From: Acetothermia bacterium 64_32
Lineage (GTDB): Bacteria; Bipolaricaulota; Bipolaricaulia; Bipolaricaulales; Bipolaricaulaceae
NCBI GenBank assembly: GCA_001508155.1
Contig: LGFI01000004.1
Coordinates: 48,918 to 112,917, forward strand
DNA length: 64,000 nucleotides
Reading direction: 5' to 3'
Part shown: positions 25,204 through 33,747 of the stretch, piece after piece
How the letters are laid out: each line of letters opens with the position of its first letter
Position numbering within the stretch: position 1 is the first letter of the stretch
Notes under the pieces: model-generated
Database searches by the model: none
What the model was told of the DNA's origin: nothing
Seen by the model: the letters and a program-made list of their open reading frames with translations, nothing else
Made by a program: the position numbers and the translations under genes

Positions 25204-26832
25204 ATGGCAAGAAGAGAGGTTACCTGTGGGGACGGAGGGGTGCTTTACATCCGGTTCGACTACGACCGGCGGCTGGTGGAGCTTGTGAAGGGCCTCCCCG
25301 AGCGCAAGTGGCACCCCGCAGAGAGGCTTTGGACCGTGCCTGCAGGGCACGTGGTGGCCGTGGTGGAGCTCCTTAGGGAGGAGGGGTTCTCCTTCGACGA
25401 GACCACTCAAAGGCTGTATGCGGAGCGGCGAAGGGAGACAGAGGACAACCTCACCGTCTCCCAGCTCAACCTGAAGGTAAAAGGGGCCCTCCAGTCGGCC
25501 TTCCCCTCCCCCATCTGGTTGGTGGGCGAGATAGCTGGGTTCGGGAAGGGGGCCCACCGCGATGTGGTCACCTTCAAGCTGGTGGAGAGGAGGGAGGAGG
25601 GGAAGATCATAGCGGAGGTGGACGCCGTCCTCTTCCCCGACGTCCGCCAGGCCATCGAGTACAAGCTCCAACGGGAGGGGGCTCCCTTCCGCCTGGAGGA
25701 CGAGGTCACGGTCAGGGTGCTGGTACAGGTGGACCTCTATGTCCCCTGGGGGGACTACCGGGTGGTGATTAAGGACCTGGACGTAGCCTACACCCTGGGG
25801 GAGGTGGCACGTAGGCGCGAGGAGATAATCCGTAAGCTGATAAAGGCCGGCCTTTTGGAGCGCAATAGGTCCCTGCCCTTCCCGGTGATCCCCCTGCGGG
25901 TGGGGCTGATAACCAGTCTGGGCTCGGATGCGGAAAGGGACGTCCTCAAGACCCTCAGGGAATCGGGGTATGCGTTTCAGGTAACGGTGCATGGAGCCCG
26001 GGTACAAGGGCCCTATACCGAGCCCTCTGTCCTCAACGCCCTGGACTGGTTCCGGGCCCATGCGGACCAGTTCGACGTGGTGCTGATCTGCCGGGGAGGG
26101 GGGGCGCGCACGGACCTCGCTTGGTTCGATTCCGAGCCCCTGGGGCGGGCGGTGGCCACCTTCCCCCTACCGGTGGTGGTGGGGATCGGACACGAGGAGG
26201 ACCGGAGCGTGCTGGACGAGGTGGGCTGGCGGGCCAAGACCCCCACCGCCGCCGCCCAGCTCCTGGTGGAGCAGGTCAGGGCTGCGGAAAAACGCCTCCT
26301 TGAGGGGCTGAAAGAGGTGCTCGGCGGGGCCTCCTCCGCCCTCCTCCGCGCAGATCATCGCCGAAAAGAGCTGGCCCGGAGGTTGCTTTCGGCCACAGGG
26401 GGGAGGCTGAACGAGGCGAAAAGGGAGCTTGGCCGCCTGACAGGCAGGCTACCTCAGGCCGTGGGCACCGCCCTCGGCAGGCATGGGAAGTACCTGGAGG
26501 AGGTCCAGGTTCGCCTGGCCAGGGCGGCCCGCCGCGAGCTGGGCGAGGCGGAAAAGAACCTGGAGAGAGCACTCAGACGGCTCGGCCCCCGGTCACTGGC
26601 CTTGCTTGCGCGGGAAAGGGAGAGGGTAAAGGCCCAAGGAAAAAGGCTCCATGGTCTGGATCCCCGGCGGGTGGTGGAGCGTGGGTTTGCCATCCTCAGG
26701 CTGGGGGAGGGCAGGGTGGTGACTGACCCCGTCCAGGCCCCCCCAGGGACCAGGCTGTGGGCCGAGCTCAAAAGGGGCACGCTCCGGCTCCTTTCGGAAG
26801 GAGGGGAGGATGGAGGAAAGGGAAGTGGCTGA
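25204..26832 (+). CDS. xseA: Exodeoxyribonuclease VII large subunit with N-terminal HARP-like domain
   Basis: 542 residues from ATG 25204 (25147 is an alternative start). Residues ~83-542 are a normal-length XseA: OB-fold opening LTVSQLNLKVKGAL, nuclease core with LITSLGSDAERDVL, VLICRGGGARTD and GIGHEED, then a long coiled coil. Residues ~14-62 are extra and follow the HARP pattern known from SMARCAL1-type annealing helicases: FDYDRRLVELVKGLPERKW then RLWTVP. Exonuclease VII degrades single-stranded DNA into oligonucleotides. An added HARP-like module could help it recognise branched or single-strand junctions (inference). It overlaps xseB by 23 bases. Confidence 0.9.
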   Translation: MARREVTCGDGGVLYIRFDYDRRLVELVKGLPERKWHPAERLWTVPAGHVVAVVELLREEGFSFDETTQRLYAERRRETEDNLTVSQLNLKVKGALQSAFPSPIWLVGEIAGFGKGAHRDVVTFKLVERREEGKIIAEVDAVLFPDVRQAIEYKLQREGAPFRLEDEVTVRVLVQVDLYVPWGDYRVVIKDLDVAYTLGEVARRREEIIRKLIKAGLLERNRSLPFPVIPLRVGLITSLGSDAERDVLKTLRESGYAFQVTVHGARVQGPYTEPSVLNALDWFRAHADQFDVVLICRGGGARTDLAWFDSEPLGRAVATFPLPVVVGIGHEEDRSVLDEVGWRAKTPTAAAQLLVEQVRAAEKRLLEGLKEVLGGASSALLRADHRRKELARRLLSATGGRLNEAKRELGRLTGRLPQAVGTALGRHGKYLEEVQVRLARAARRELGEAEKNLERALRRLGPRSLALLARERERVKAQGKRLHGLDPRRVVERGFAILRLGEGRVVTDPVQAPPGTRLWAELKRGTLRLLSEGGEDGGKGSG

Positions 26833-27079
26833 GCTCTCCTATGCCCAGGCCATGGCACGGCTGGATGAGATCCTGGAACGGATCGAAAGGGGGGAGGTGG
26901 ACATCGACCAGCTCTCCGCCCTGGTAGAGGAGGCGGCGAATTTGGTAAGCCTGTGCCGGAGGAAGCTCACCCAGGCGGAGATGCAGGTGCAGAGGATAAC
27001 CGAGCGCCTGGAAAGGGAGGCGGAGGGGGCCCCATCCGAAGAGGCCCCGAAAGAAGCCGACGACGAAGTGCCTTTCTAG
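26810..27079 (+). CDS. xseB: Exodeoxyribonuclease VII small subunit
   Basis: 89 residues. LSYAQAMARLDEILERIERGEVD and the Leu-patterned helices that follow are the standard two-helix XseB fold, with an acidic tail. Several XseB copies bind each XseA coiled coil. The start lies inside xseA, giving translational coupling and 1:1 operon logic. Its TAG stop shares the palindrome CTAG (27076-27079) with the TAG stop of the convergent pyruvate kinase gene. Confidence 0.92.
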   Translation: MEEREVAELSYAQAMARLDEILERIERGEVDIDQLSALVEEAANLVSLCRRKLTQAEMQVQRITERLEREAEGAPSEEAPKEADDEVPF

Positions 27080-28455
27080 GAGACCTCCAGCACCCGCACC
27101 AGGTTGGTGGTCCCGGCTTGCCAGAATGGAAGCCCGGCGGTGAACACCACCCGATCGCCCGGGGAGATCAGCCCCTCGCCCTTCGCGGTGGCCACCGCCG
27201 CGGCGGCCAGGGCATCGGGGGTGTCCTGGCGATCTATCTTGAGGGGGATCACCCCCCACACCAGGGTAAGCCGCCGCACCGTCTCCTCCACCGGGGTGGT
27301 GGCGACGATGGGGACCTTCGACCTAAAGGAGGAAAGGAGCCGGGCCGTCCAACCGGAGAAGGTGGCACAGACGATGGCCGCTGCCCTTATCTCTTCGGCT
27401 ATCTGGCAGGCAGCTCGGGCGATGGCCGCCGGCACCTGCCCCACGAGCTCCGGGACAAGCCCTGGAACCCGGATCTCCACCTCCCCGGACTCCGCCGCCC
27501 GCGAGGCACAGGCCATGGCCCGGACGGCCTCCACCGGGTAGCGCCCCACCGCGGTCTCCTCGGAGAGCATGACCCCGTCCGCCCCATCCCACACCGCGGC
27601 AGCCACGTCTGCCACCTCCGCCCGGGTGGGAACGGGCGAGTTTACCATGGACTCCAGCATCTGGGTGGCCACCACCACCGGCTTGGCGTGGGAATTGCAT
27701 AGGTCCACCAGCCTCCGCTGGACCAGGGGCACCCGGAAGAGGTCCACCTCCACCCCCAGGTCCCCCCGGGCCACCATGGCCCCGTCGGCCGCGGCCACGA
27801 TCCGGGCCATGTCCTGCACCGCGGCTTGGGTCTCCACCTTGGCCACCAGCCAAGGCCCAGGCCCGAGCTCCTGCCGGGCGGCCTCCACGTCCTCCGGCCC
27901 CTGGACGAAGGACAGGGCCACGAACTCAAAGGATAGCTCCCGCGCCAGCCTCAGGGACTCCCTGTCCGCTGGGGGCAATGGGGGGAGGGCCAGACGCACC
28001 CCGGGCACGCTCACCCTCTTCCCCGGCCCCAACCTCCCTCCCCGCTCCACCCGGCAACGCAGGGCCCCCCTCTCCTTTCCCGTAACCCGGAGCAGGATGG
28101 AACCGTCGGCCAGGAACACCTCCGCCCCCACCGGGACATCCTCAACCAGCCCCCCGTAGTTGACCGGTATCCCCCGCTCCCCCAAGAGGACCTCCTCCCC
28201 CGGGGAAAGCGAAATCGGCTGGGGGAGCTCCCCCACCCGCACCTCCGGCCCTCGGGTATCGAGCATCAGCCCCAGGGGCCGCCCCAACGCCCGGGCCACC
28301 TCCCGCACCCGGCCCGCCCACACCTCGTGTTCCACCGCCGTCCCATGGGAGGCGTTGATCCGGGCCACATCCATCCCCGCCTCTGCCATGGCGGCGATCA
28401 CATCAGGAGCGGAGGAGCTGGGCCCCAAGGTGGCCACGATCTTCGTCCGTTTCAT
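27076..28455 (-). CDS. pyk: Pyruvate kinase
   Basis: 459 residues from ATG 28455, chosen because MKRTKIVATLGPSS is the conserved N-terminus; an upstream in-frame start at 28560 adds an unrelated 35 residues. Landmarks are RINASHG, MLDTRGPEVRVG, the catalytic region VAKVETQAA (Lys), MVARGDLGVEV and ATQMLESM. The C-terminal alpha/beta domain is complete. It converts phosphoenolpyruvate and ADP to pyruvate and ATP. No good ribosome site is visible before the chosen start. It is divergent from rnpA. Confidence 0.93.
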   Translation of the reverse strand: MKRTKIVATLGPSSSAPDVIAAMAEAGMDVARINASHGTAVEHEVWAGRVREVARALGRPLGLMLDTRGPEVRVGELPQPISLSPGEEVLLGERGIPVNYGGLVEDVPVGAEVFLADGSILLRVTGKERGALRCRVERGGRLGPGKRVSVPGVRLALPPLPPADRESLRLARELSFEFVALSFVQGPEDVEAARQELGPGPWLVAKVETQAAVQDMARIVAAADGAMVARGDLGVEVDLFRVPLVQRRLVDLCNSHAKPVVVATQMLESMVNSPVPTRAEVADVAAAVWDGADGVMLSEETAVGRYPVEAVRAMACASRAAESGEVEIRVPGLVPELVGQVPAAIARAACQIAEEIRAAAIVCATFSGWTARLLSSFRSKVPIVATTPVEETVRRLTLVWGVIPLKIDRQDTPDALAAAAVATAKGEGLISPGDRVVFTAGLPFWQAGTTNLVRVLEVS

Positions 28456-28527
28456 CCCCAGGAGGATAGCTTGCCCAGCTTCCGGCCGCCAGTTGCGCCC
28501 CGGATGGGTGGGGGATAAGCTTTTGTC

Positions 28528-29028
28528 GTGGACAAAGGGCAGGGCTTTAGGAAGATCCATCGCTTGAGACGTCGAAACGAGATCGAACGGGTCTTCCAGG
28601 AAGGGGTCCGCAGGGACGGGAGGTTGTTCTCCTTCCGCATCCTAAAGAGGGAGGACCCCAACCCGAGGCTGCTTGTAGTGGTGAGCCGCAAGGTGGGGGG
28701 GGCGGTGGTCCGCAACCGGGTGAAGAGGGGGATAAGGGAGGGGTTCCGGACCCACAAAGGGCTTTTCGCCAACTGTGATGTGGTGGTGATAGCCCGGCCC
28801 GCGGCGGGCCGCCTCCGCCCAGGAGAGATCACAAGCGAATTCTTGCGGGAATTCAGGGAGGTGTGGAATGCCCCAGGAGATACTCCTCACCAAAGAGGGC
28901 TACGAGCGCAGCAAGGCGCAGCTGGAGCGCCTGGAACACAGGCTCTACAAGGAGATCCCCGAGCGGCTCAAGGAGGCCAAGGCCCACGGGGGGGACCTGA
29001 GGGAGAACAAGGAGTACATCTACCTTAA
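28528..29028 (+). CDS. rnpA: Ribonuclease P protein component with frame-extended C-terminus
   Basis: 166 codons from GTG 28528. Residues 1-~112 are RnpA: HRLRRRNEIERVFQEG, then VVSRKVGGAVVRNRVKRGIREGF, which holds the RNR motif that contacts RNase P RNA. Normal RnpA ends near here (FLREFREVW). The frame lacks a stop at that point and runs 161 bases into greA in a different frame, adding ~50 low-complexity residues. Either a natural stop was lost or the tail is tolerated. The gene is also away from rpmH, its usual neighbour. Function of the core is clear; whether the tail is made is uncertain. Confidence 0.8.
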   Translation: MDKGQGFRKIHRLRRRNEIERVFQEGVRRDGRLFSFRILKREDPNPRLLVVVSRKVGGAVVRNRVKRGIREGFRTHKGLFANCDVVVIARPAAGRLRPGEITSEFLREFREVWNAPGDTPHQRGLRAQQGAAGAPGTQALQGDPRAAQGGQGPRGGPEGEQGVHLP

Positions 29029-29347
29029 GGAGGAGCAGGAGTTCATCGAACGGGAGGTCCGCCGGCTGCGGGAGCTTCTGGAGAACGCCCGGATCATCTC
29101 CGAGGATGAGATCCACGCTGACCAGGTAGGGATAGGCACCAAGGTGACCTTGGAGGACACCGAAACCGGGAGGTTTGACACCTATACCCTGGTCTCGCCG
29201 GTGGAGGTGGATCTCCTGCGGAACCGTATTGGGATCGACTCCCCGGTGGGGGAGGCCTTGATGGGGCACTTCAAGGGGGAGACCATCGTGGTCCAGACCC
29301 CGGCCGGAAGGCTCAGGTACCGCATCTTGGGGATCGAGAGGGGCTGA
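28868..29347 (+). CDS. greA: Transcription elongation factor GreA
   Basis: 159 residues. The N-terminal coiled coil carries the acidic tip HGGDLRENKEYIY (usual form GDLxENxEY), which reaches into the RNA polymerase active site to stimulate transcript cleavage. The C-terminal FKBP-like domain ends RLRYRILGIERG. AGGGAGGTG lies just ahead of ATG 28868. The start is inside the extended rnpA frame, and the stop shares a base with the lysS start (TGATG), forming rnpA-greA-lysS. Confidence 0.93.
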   Translation: MPQEILLTKEGYERSKAQLERLEHRLYKEIPERLKEAKAHGGDLRENKEYIYLKEEQEFIEREVRRLRELLENARIISEDEIHADQVGIGTKVTLEDTETGRFDTYTLVSPVEVDLLRNRIGIDSPVGEALMGHFKGETIVVQTPAGRLRYRILGIERG

Positions 29348-30825
29348 TGGCTGAGGCCGAGCTCATAGCGGCCCGGCGCGAGAAGCTGTCCCGCCTGCGT
29401 GCCCTGGGGATCGATCCCTTCCCCTATCGGTTCGAACGCACCCACACCGCCGGGGAGGTTAAGACCGCCTTTCCCGGCTTGGACCCGGAGGCCCGCACCG
29501 GGACCCAGGTCCGGCTGGCCGGCAGGATCATGGCCCTGCGGCAGCTGGGCCGGATCTCGTTTGCCGTGTTACAGGACCGCACCGGCTCCATCCAGCTCTT
29601 TGCCTCCCAAGCTTCGCTGGGGGAGGAGCCCTATCGGCTGTTCTGCGAGGGGCTGGACCTCGGGGACATCGTGGGGGCGTGGGGGGAGGTGATCACCACC
29701 AGGACCGGGGAGCTCTCGGTGGAGCTAGCCGGCTTTGCGATCCTGGCCAAGGCCTTAAGGCCCTTGCCGGAGAAGTGGCACGGCCTTAGGGATGTGGAGA
29801 AACGCTATCGCCACCGGGCCTTGGACCTGATCGTAAACCAAGATGGCCGCAGGATCCTGGCACAGCGCGCCCTCATCATACGGACCATCCGGGAGTACCT
29901 AGACGAGCGGGGGTTCCTGGAGGTGGAGACCCCCATCCTCCAGCCCATCCCCGGGGGGGCCACGGCGCGCCCGTTTGTCACCCACCACAACGCGCTCGAC
30001 CAGGACCTCTACCTCAGGATCGCCCCGGAGCTGTACCTCAAGAGGCTGCTTGTGGGGGGGCTAGAGCGGGTGTACGAGATCGGCAAGAACTTCCGCAACG
30101 AAGGCATTTCCACCACCCACAACCCGGAATACACCGGCCTTGAGGCCTATGAGGCCTACGCCGACTATGAGGACGCCATGGAACTGGCCGAGGAGATGAT
30201 CGAAAGATGCGTGCTGGCCGTAAGCAACGGAAAGGGCCTCAGGTACGGGGGGCGGGAGGTGGACTTCTCCCGGCCTTGGCGGCGGGTGCCCCTGCTGGAG
30301 CTCGTGGCCGAGACCAGCGGGGTGGACCCGGAAAAGCCCCTGCCCCAGCTCCTGGAGGAGCTTGAGCGAAAGGGGATCGAGGTCCCGGATCACCTGCGTG
30401 GGGGGCCGAAGGGGAAGGTGATCGAGCACCTGCTGGAGACCCAGGCCGAGCCCACCCTGTGGAACCCCACCTTCGTGGTGGACTATCCGGTGGACATCTC
30501 GCCCTTGGCCAAGAGGAAGCGGGGCCGGCCGGACCTCACCGAAAGGTTCGAGCTTTACATAGCCGGGATGGAGATCGCCAACGCCTTCTCCGAGCTCAAC
30601 GACCCGGAGGAGCAAAGGCAGCGTTTCCTGGCCCAGGAGAGGCTGCGGGCCTGCGGGGACGAGGAGGCCCAGAGGATAGACGAGGACTTCTTGCGGGACC
30701 TGGAACAGGGGATGCCCCCGGCGGCCGGGATAGGGATCGGCATCGACCGCCTGGTCATGGTGCTCACCGGCGCCACCTCCATCCGCGAGGTGATCGCCTT
30801 TCCGCTTGTGGGCCAGCGGAGATGA
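29347..30825 (+). CDS. lysS: Lysyl-tRNA synthetase, class II
   Basis: 492 residues, normal length. The anticodon-binding OB fold (residues ~55-150) includes VRLAGRIMALRQLGRISFAVLQD. Class II motif 2 is YEIGKNFRNEGISTTHNPEY, and motif 3 is GIGIGIDRLVMVLTG followed by SIREVIAFP. Start ATG 29347 overlaps the greA stop. The gene overlaps the following PAP2 phosphatase gene by 4 bases. Confidence 0.95.
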   Translation: MAEAELIAARREKLSRLRALGIDPFPYRFERTHTAGEVKTAFPGLDPEARTGTQVRLAGRIMALRQLGRISFAVLQDRTGSIQLFASQASLGEEPYRLFCEGLDLGDIVGAWGEVITTRTGELSVELAGFAILAKALRPLPEKWHGLRDVEKRYRHRALDLIVNQDGRRILAQRALIIRTIREYLDERGFLEVETPILQPIPGGATARPFVTHHNALDQDLYLRIAPELYLKRLLVGGLERVYEIGKNFRNEGISTTHNPEYTGLEAYEAYADYEDAMELAEEMIERCVLAVSNGKGLRYGGREVDFSRPWRRVPLLELVAETSGVDPEKPLPQLLEELERKGIEVPDHLRGGPKGKVIEHLLETQAEPTLWNPTFVVDYPVDISPLAKRKRGRPDLTERFELYIAGMEIANAFSELNDPEEQRQRFLAQERLRACGDEEAQRIDEDFLRDLEQGMPPAAGIGIGIDRLVMVLTGATSIREVIAFPLVGQRR

Positions 30826-31409
30826 CGGGCATAAGGTCGGCGGCCGGCTTCCTCGTGGGCCTATTGGATCGCCTGGGGGAGCGGGTGCTGGCCTGGGACG
30901 AGCTGGCCCTGGACTGGGTAAGCGAAAACCCATTTCTAAGAAGGCTGGACGGGATCTGGGTCCTGGCCACCTATCTGGGGGACGGTTACATCTGGGGCCT
31001 TCTGGCCCTGTACCTCATCCTCTTCGGCGGCCCCCTCGATCACCGGAACATCCTGGTCTCCCTGGCCGTGCTCATGGTGGAGATCACCGTGTTGCGGCTG
31101 TTTAAGGTCTTCTTCGCCCGGCCCAGGCCGATACTCCTCGGCCGGGTCCAGCCCGGCCGGGCAGTGGCCCTGGACGTGCACGCCTTCCCCTCCGGCCACG
31201 CCACGGTGGCCTTCGGGATCGCTTACCTTATAGCCTTCTTCTATCCGGCCTGGCCCAACGTGCTTTTGGCCTACCTTGTGGCCGGGGCCATCGGCCTGTC
31301 CCGGGTTTACCTGCGGGAACACTTCCCCATGGACGTGATCGGGGGGGCAGCGCTGGGTACCCTTATCTCATCCCTCTTGGCTCCAATCCTTTGTGCGTTA
31401 ATCCATTAA
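30822..31409 (+). CDS. PAP2-family membrane phosphatase
   Basis: 195 residues from ATG 30822 (ATGA overlap with lysS). The three PAP2 motifs are present: KVFFARPRP, FPSGHAT and SRVYLREHFPMDV, in a protein with about five to six membrane helices. Members dephosphorylate phosphatidate, undecaprenyl pyrophosphate or phosphatidylglycerophosphate at the membrane. The short size and C-terminal helix fit either an undecaprenyl-PP phosphatase or a lipid phosphatase; sequence alone does not decide. Confidence 0.9.
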   Translation: MTGIRSAAGFLVGLLDRLGERVLAWDELALDWVSENPFLRRLDGIWVLATYLGDGYIWGLLALYLILFGGPLDHRNILVSLAVLMVEITVLRLFKVFFARPRPILLGRVQPGRAVALDVHAFPSGHATVAFGIAYLIAFFYPAWPNVLLAYLVAGAIGLSRVYLREHFPMDVIGGAALGTLISSLLAPILCALIH

Positions 31410-31424
31410 AAGGGGTGGTACTTT

Positions 31425-32651
31425 ATGAGTTCGCTATTCGCTCAACGGGTCTCAAGGGCCCGGAGGTCGGTGCTCAGGGAGCTTTTGAAGCTCACTGAGC
31501 GGCCGGAGATCATATCCTTTGCCGGGGGGCTGCCGGATCCCGAAACCTTCCCACGTAAGATCCTGGCGGAGCTAGCCGCCGATGAGATCCTGAATAACTA
31601 TGAAAAATCCCTTCAGTACACTACCACAGAGGGAAAGCGCCCACTTAGGGCCGCCCTCACAAGGTGGTTCTCCGAAGACGGCCTTCACTATGATATGGAT
31701 CAAGTTATCATCACCTCGGCCTCCCAGCAGGGGTTGGATCTGGTGGCCAAGACGTTCATCGACCCTGGCGATGCTGTTTTTGTGAGCCTGCCCACGTATC
31801 TTGGGGCCATCCAAGCCTTCCGGGCTCTGGAGGCGGAGCTCGTGGGGATTCCTCTCCTTGAGGACGGAATGGACCTGGACTTCCTTGAGGGGGCGATCGC
31901 CCGCGCCAGGAGGCAAGGCCATAGGCCGAAGTTCGTCTACGTGGTACCGGATTTCCAGAACCCCTCCGGGATCACCTGGTCGCTGGAAAAGAGGAAGCGG
32001 CTCCTTGAGATCGTTTCCCGGGAGGGGCTTTTGGTGATAGAGGATATGCCCTACCGCAAGCTGCGATTTTCCGGGGAGCCCGTGCCGCCCTTGGCAGCTC
32101 TGGATGAGGAGGGGCGCGTGGTGGTGCTGTTCACGTTCTCCAAGGTGCTGGCCGCGGGCCTGAGGCTGGGGGCGCTTGCCGGGCCCAGGGAGCTGGTGGA
32201 GAAGGTGGTCACCATGAAACAGGCCACCGACCTTTGCACCTCCTCGCTCATCCAGTGCATCGCCGCCCGGTTCATGCTGGAGCACGACCTTTCGGCCCAC
32301 GTGCGCAGGCTGTGTGAGCACTATCGGCTCAAGCGAGACGCCATGCTCCAGGCCCTGGAGAGGTACATGCCCGAGGTGGAGGGGATCTCCTGGACCAGGC
32401 CAGAGGGGGGCCTCTTCCTGTGGCTGCGTCTCCCCGAGCAGGTGGACACCGAGAGGATGCTCCCGCGGGCCCTGGAGCACAAGGTGGCCTACGTGATCGG
32501 GGCCCCGTTCTTCGTGGACGGAAGCGGCAGGAACACCCTGCGCCTTTCCTTTTCCAAGGCCAGCCTGCAGGAGATCGAGGAGGGGATCCGCCGCCTGGGC
32601 AAGGTGGTGGAGGAGGAATTGGCCGGCCTCCCCGCAGGCCGAACCCTATAA
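31425..32651 (+). CDS. PLP-dependent aminotransferase (fold type I, LysN/2-aminoadipate-like)
   Basis: 408 residues. It begins with RRSVLRELLKLTERPEIISFAGGLPDPETFP, the N-terminus of the LysN / aromatic aminotransferase subfamily. The PLP lysine is in LFTFSKVLAAGLRLG, and YVVPDFQNPSGITW and the C-terminal Arg in NTLRLSFSK are conserved. Broad-specificity transamination of 2-aminoadipate, branched-chain or aromatic amino acids with 2-oxoglutarate is expected. It ends with a strong terminator. Confidence 0.9.
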   Translation: MSSLFAQRVSRARRSVLRELLKLTERPEIISFAGGLPDPETFPRKILAELAADEILNNYEKSLQYTTTEGKRPLRAALTRWFSEDGLHYDMDQVIITSASQQGLDLVAKTFIDPGDAVFVSLPTYLGAIQAFRALEAELVGIPLLEDGMDLDFLEGAIARARRQGHRPKFVYVVPDFQNPSGITWSLEKRKRLLEIVSREGLLVIEDMPYRKLRFSGEPVPPLAALDEEGRVVVLFTFSKVLAAGLRLGALAGPRELVEKVVTMKQATDLCTSSLIQCIAARFMLEHDLSAHVRRLCEHYRLKRDAMLQALERYMPEVEGISWTRPEGGLFLWLRLPEQVDTERMLPRALEHKVAYVIGAPFFVDGSGRNTLRLSFSKASLQEIEEGIRRLGKVVEEELAGLPAGRTL

Positions 32652-32663
32652 GGGGGCTTTTGG

Positions 32664-32696
32664 CCGGCGCCTGTAAGGCGCCGGTTTTGTTTTTCT
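32664..32696 (+). terminator. Intrinsic terminator after the aminotransferase
   Basis: A perfect 8-bp stem CCGGCGCC / GGCGCCGG with loop TGTAA is followed by TTTTGTTTTTC. It closes the rnpA-greA-lysS-PAP2-aminotransferase run. Confidence 0.92.
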
Positions 32697-32770
32697 AGAG
32701 CCCCTTTCAAGGGGGCCCGATTCACCACGAAACCAGCCCTCCCGAGGCGGGCGGCCTTGCGAGTACACTT

Positions 32771-33694
32771 GTGCCCGTGGAAGGGCTTGAGATCCGCGGC
32801 GTGCGCAAGGGGGACGTGCCTCGGGCGGCCGAGCTCCTCCTCATGGCCTTCGAGGACGAACTTTCGGGAAGGGGCTCGGACGTGGCGCGTCTTAAACGGC
32901 TCCTTTCCTTTTTCACCTCTTTTGGCCGGCTTCCGCTAAGGCTCCTCCACTCCCTGGGGGTGGTGGCGGAGCTATGGGTGGCGTGTGCCGAAGGGAAGGT
33001 GGTCGGGGTCCTGGGCCAGATCGGCCGCCGGGTCCCCTACATGTCGGGGATCGCGATCGACCCGGCCTTCCGCGGCCGGGGGATCGCCCAGGCCCTGTTT
33101 CACCGGGTTTTTTCCGACCTGGCGCGGAAAGGATTTCCCCTCGTGCGGGGGGCGGTGCTCTCCCACAACCAGGCAGCCCTGAACCTGTGTGCCAAGACCG
33201 GCCTTGTCCCCTACGCAAGGACACGGCTTTACGTCCTCCCCTTGCCCCCGGCCAGGCTCCCCAAGGCCTCCCCTGGGATAAAGGTGCGGTGTGCCCGCGC
33301 CCGGGACCTCCGCCCCCTGTGGCCGAAGGGGCTGGACGGGGAGGGTTTAAGGCGGCTCCTTTCCCTGGAAGGGGGCTATGAGGCATGGCCGTTTCGGCTG
33401 CTTGGGGTATGGAACGTGGGCCTGGTGGCCGAACGGGAAGGGGAGCTCATCGGATACCTGGGGGTGCAGGCCAATCGCTTCCAAACCGCGGGCACCATCA
33501 GGGCCCCATTGCTCTTTGCCGAGGAGGCCTACCCCCCCTTGCTGGGGGCCGCCCTAAAGGAACTCGTCCGGCTGGGACGCAAGGTGGCCTACATCGACCT
33601 CTTCGAAGAACAAAAAGGGCTCTCCCCGCTCCTCCAGGGGCTTGGGGCAAGGCCGGATCGGGCTTGGGTGCACCTGGCAAGGCGCCTTCCCTGA
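32771..33694 (+). CDS. GNAT-family acetyltransferase, tandem-domain protein
   Basis: 307 residues from GTG 32771 (GTG 32777 is equally possible). Residues ~5-150 are a GNAT domain with the acetyl-CoA loop IAIDPAFRGRGIAQALFHRV and the SHNQAALNLCAKTGLVPY helix. Residues ~165-305 look like a second, diverged GNAT half (VAEREGELIGYLGVQ). The substrate is unknown. It is separated by 53 bases from the acyl-CoA synthetase-GNAT fusion, but that one is a different, unrelated GNAT subfamily. Confidence 0.8.
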   Translation: MPVEGLEIRGVRKGDVPRAAELLLMAFEDELSGRGSDVARLKRLLSFFTSFGRLPLRLLHSLGVVAELWVACAEGKVVGVLGQIGRRVPYMSGIAIDPAFRGRGIAQALFHRVFSDLARKGFPLVRGAVLSHNQAALNLCAKTGLVPYARTRLYVLPLPPARLPKASPGIKVRCARARDLRPLWPKGLDGEGLRRLLSLEGGYEAWPFRLLGVWNVGLVAEREGELIGYLGVQANRFQTAGTIRAPLLFAEEAYPPLLGAALKELVRLGRKVAYIDLFEEQKGLSPLLQGLGARPDRAWVHLARRLP

Positions 33695-33747
33695 AGCCGT
33701 TGCAGGATCCCGGCCGCCCCTTAGACTTTACCCCGGAGGAGGGCAAG

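Noticed and set aside
32757..32770. TTGCGA ... TACACT as a promoter before the GNAT gene
   Set aside because: The boxes are too close to each other and the -10-like box ends one base from the start codon.
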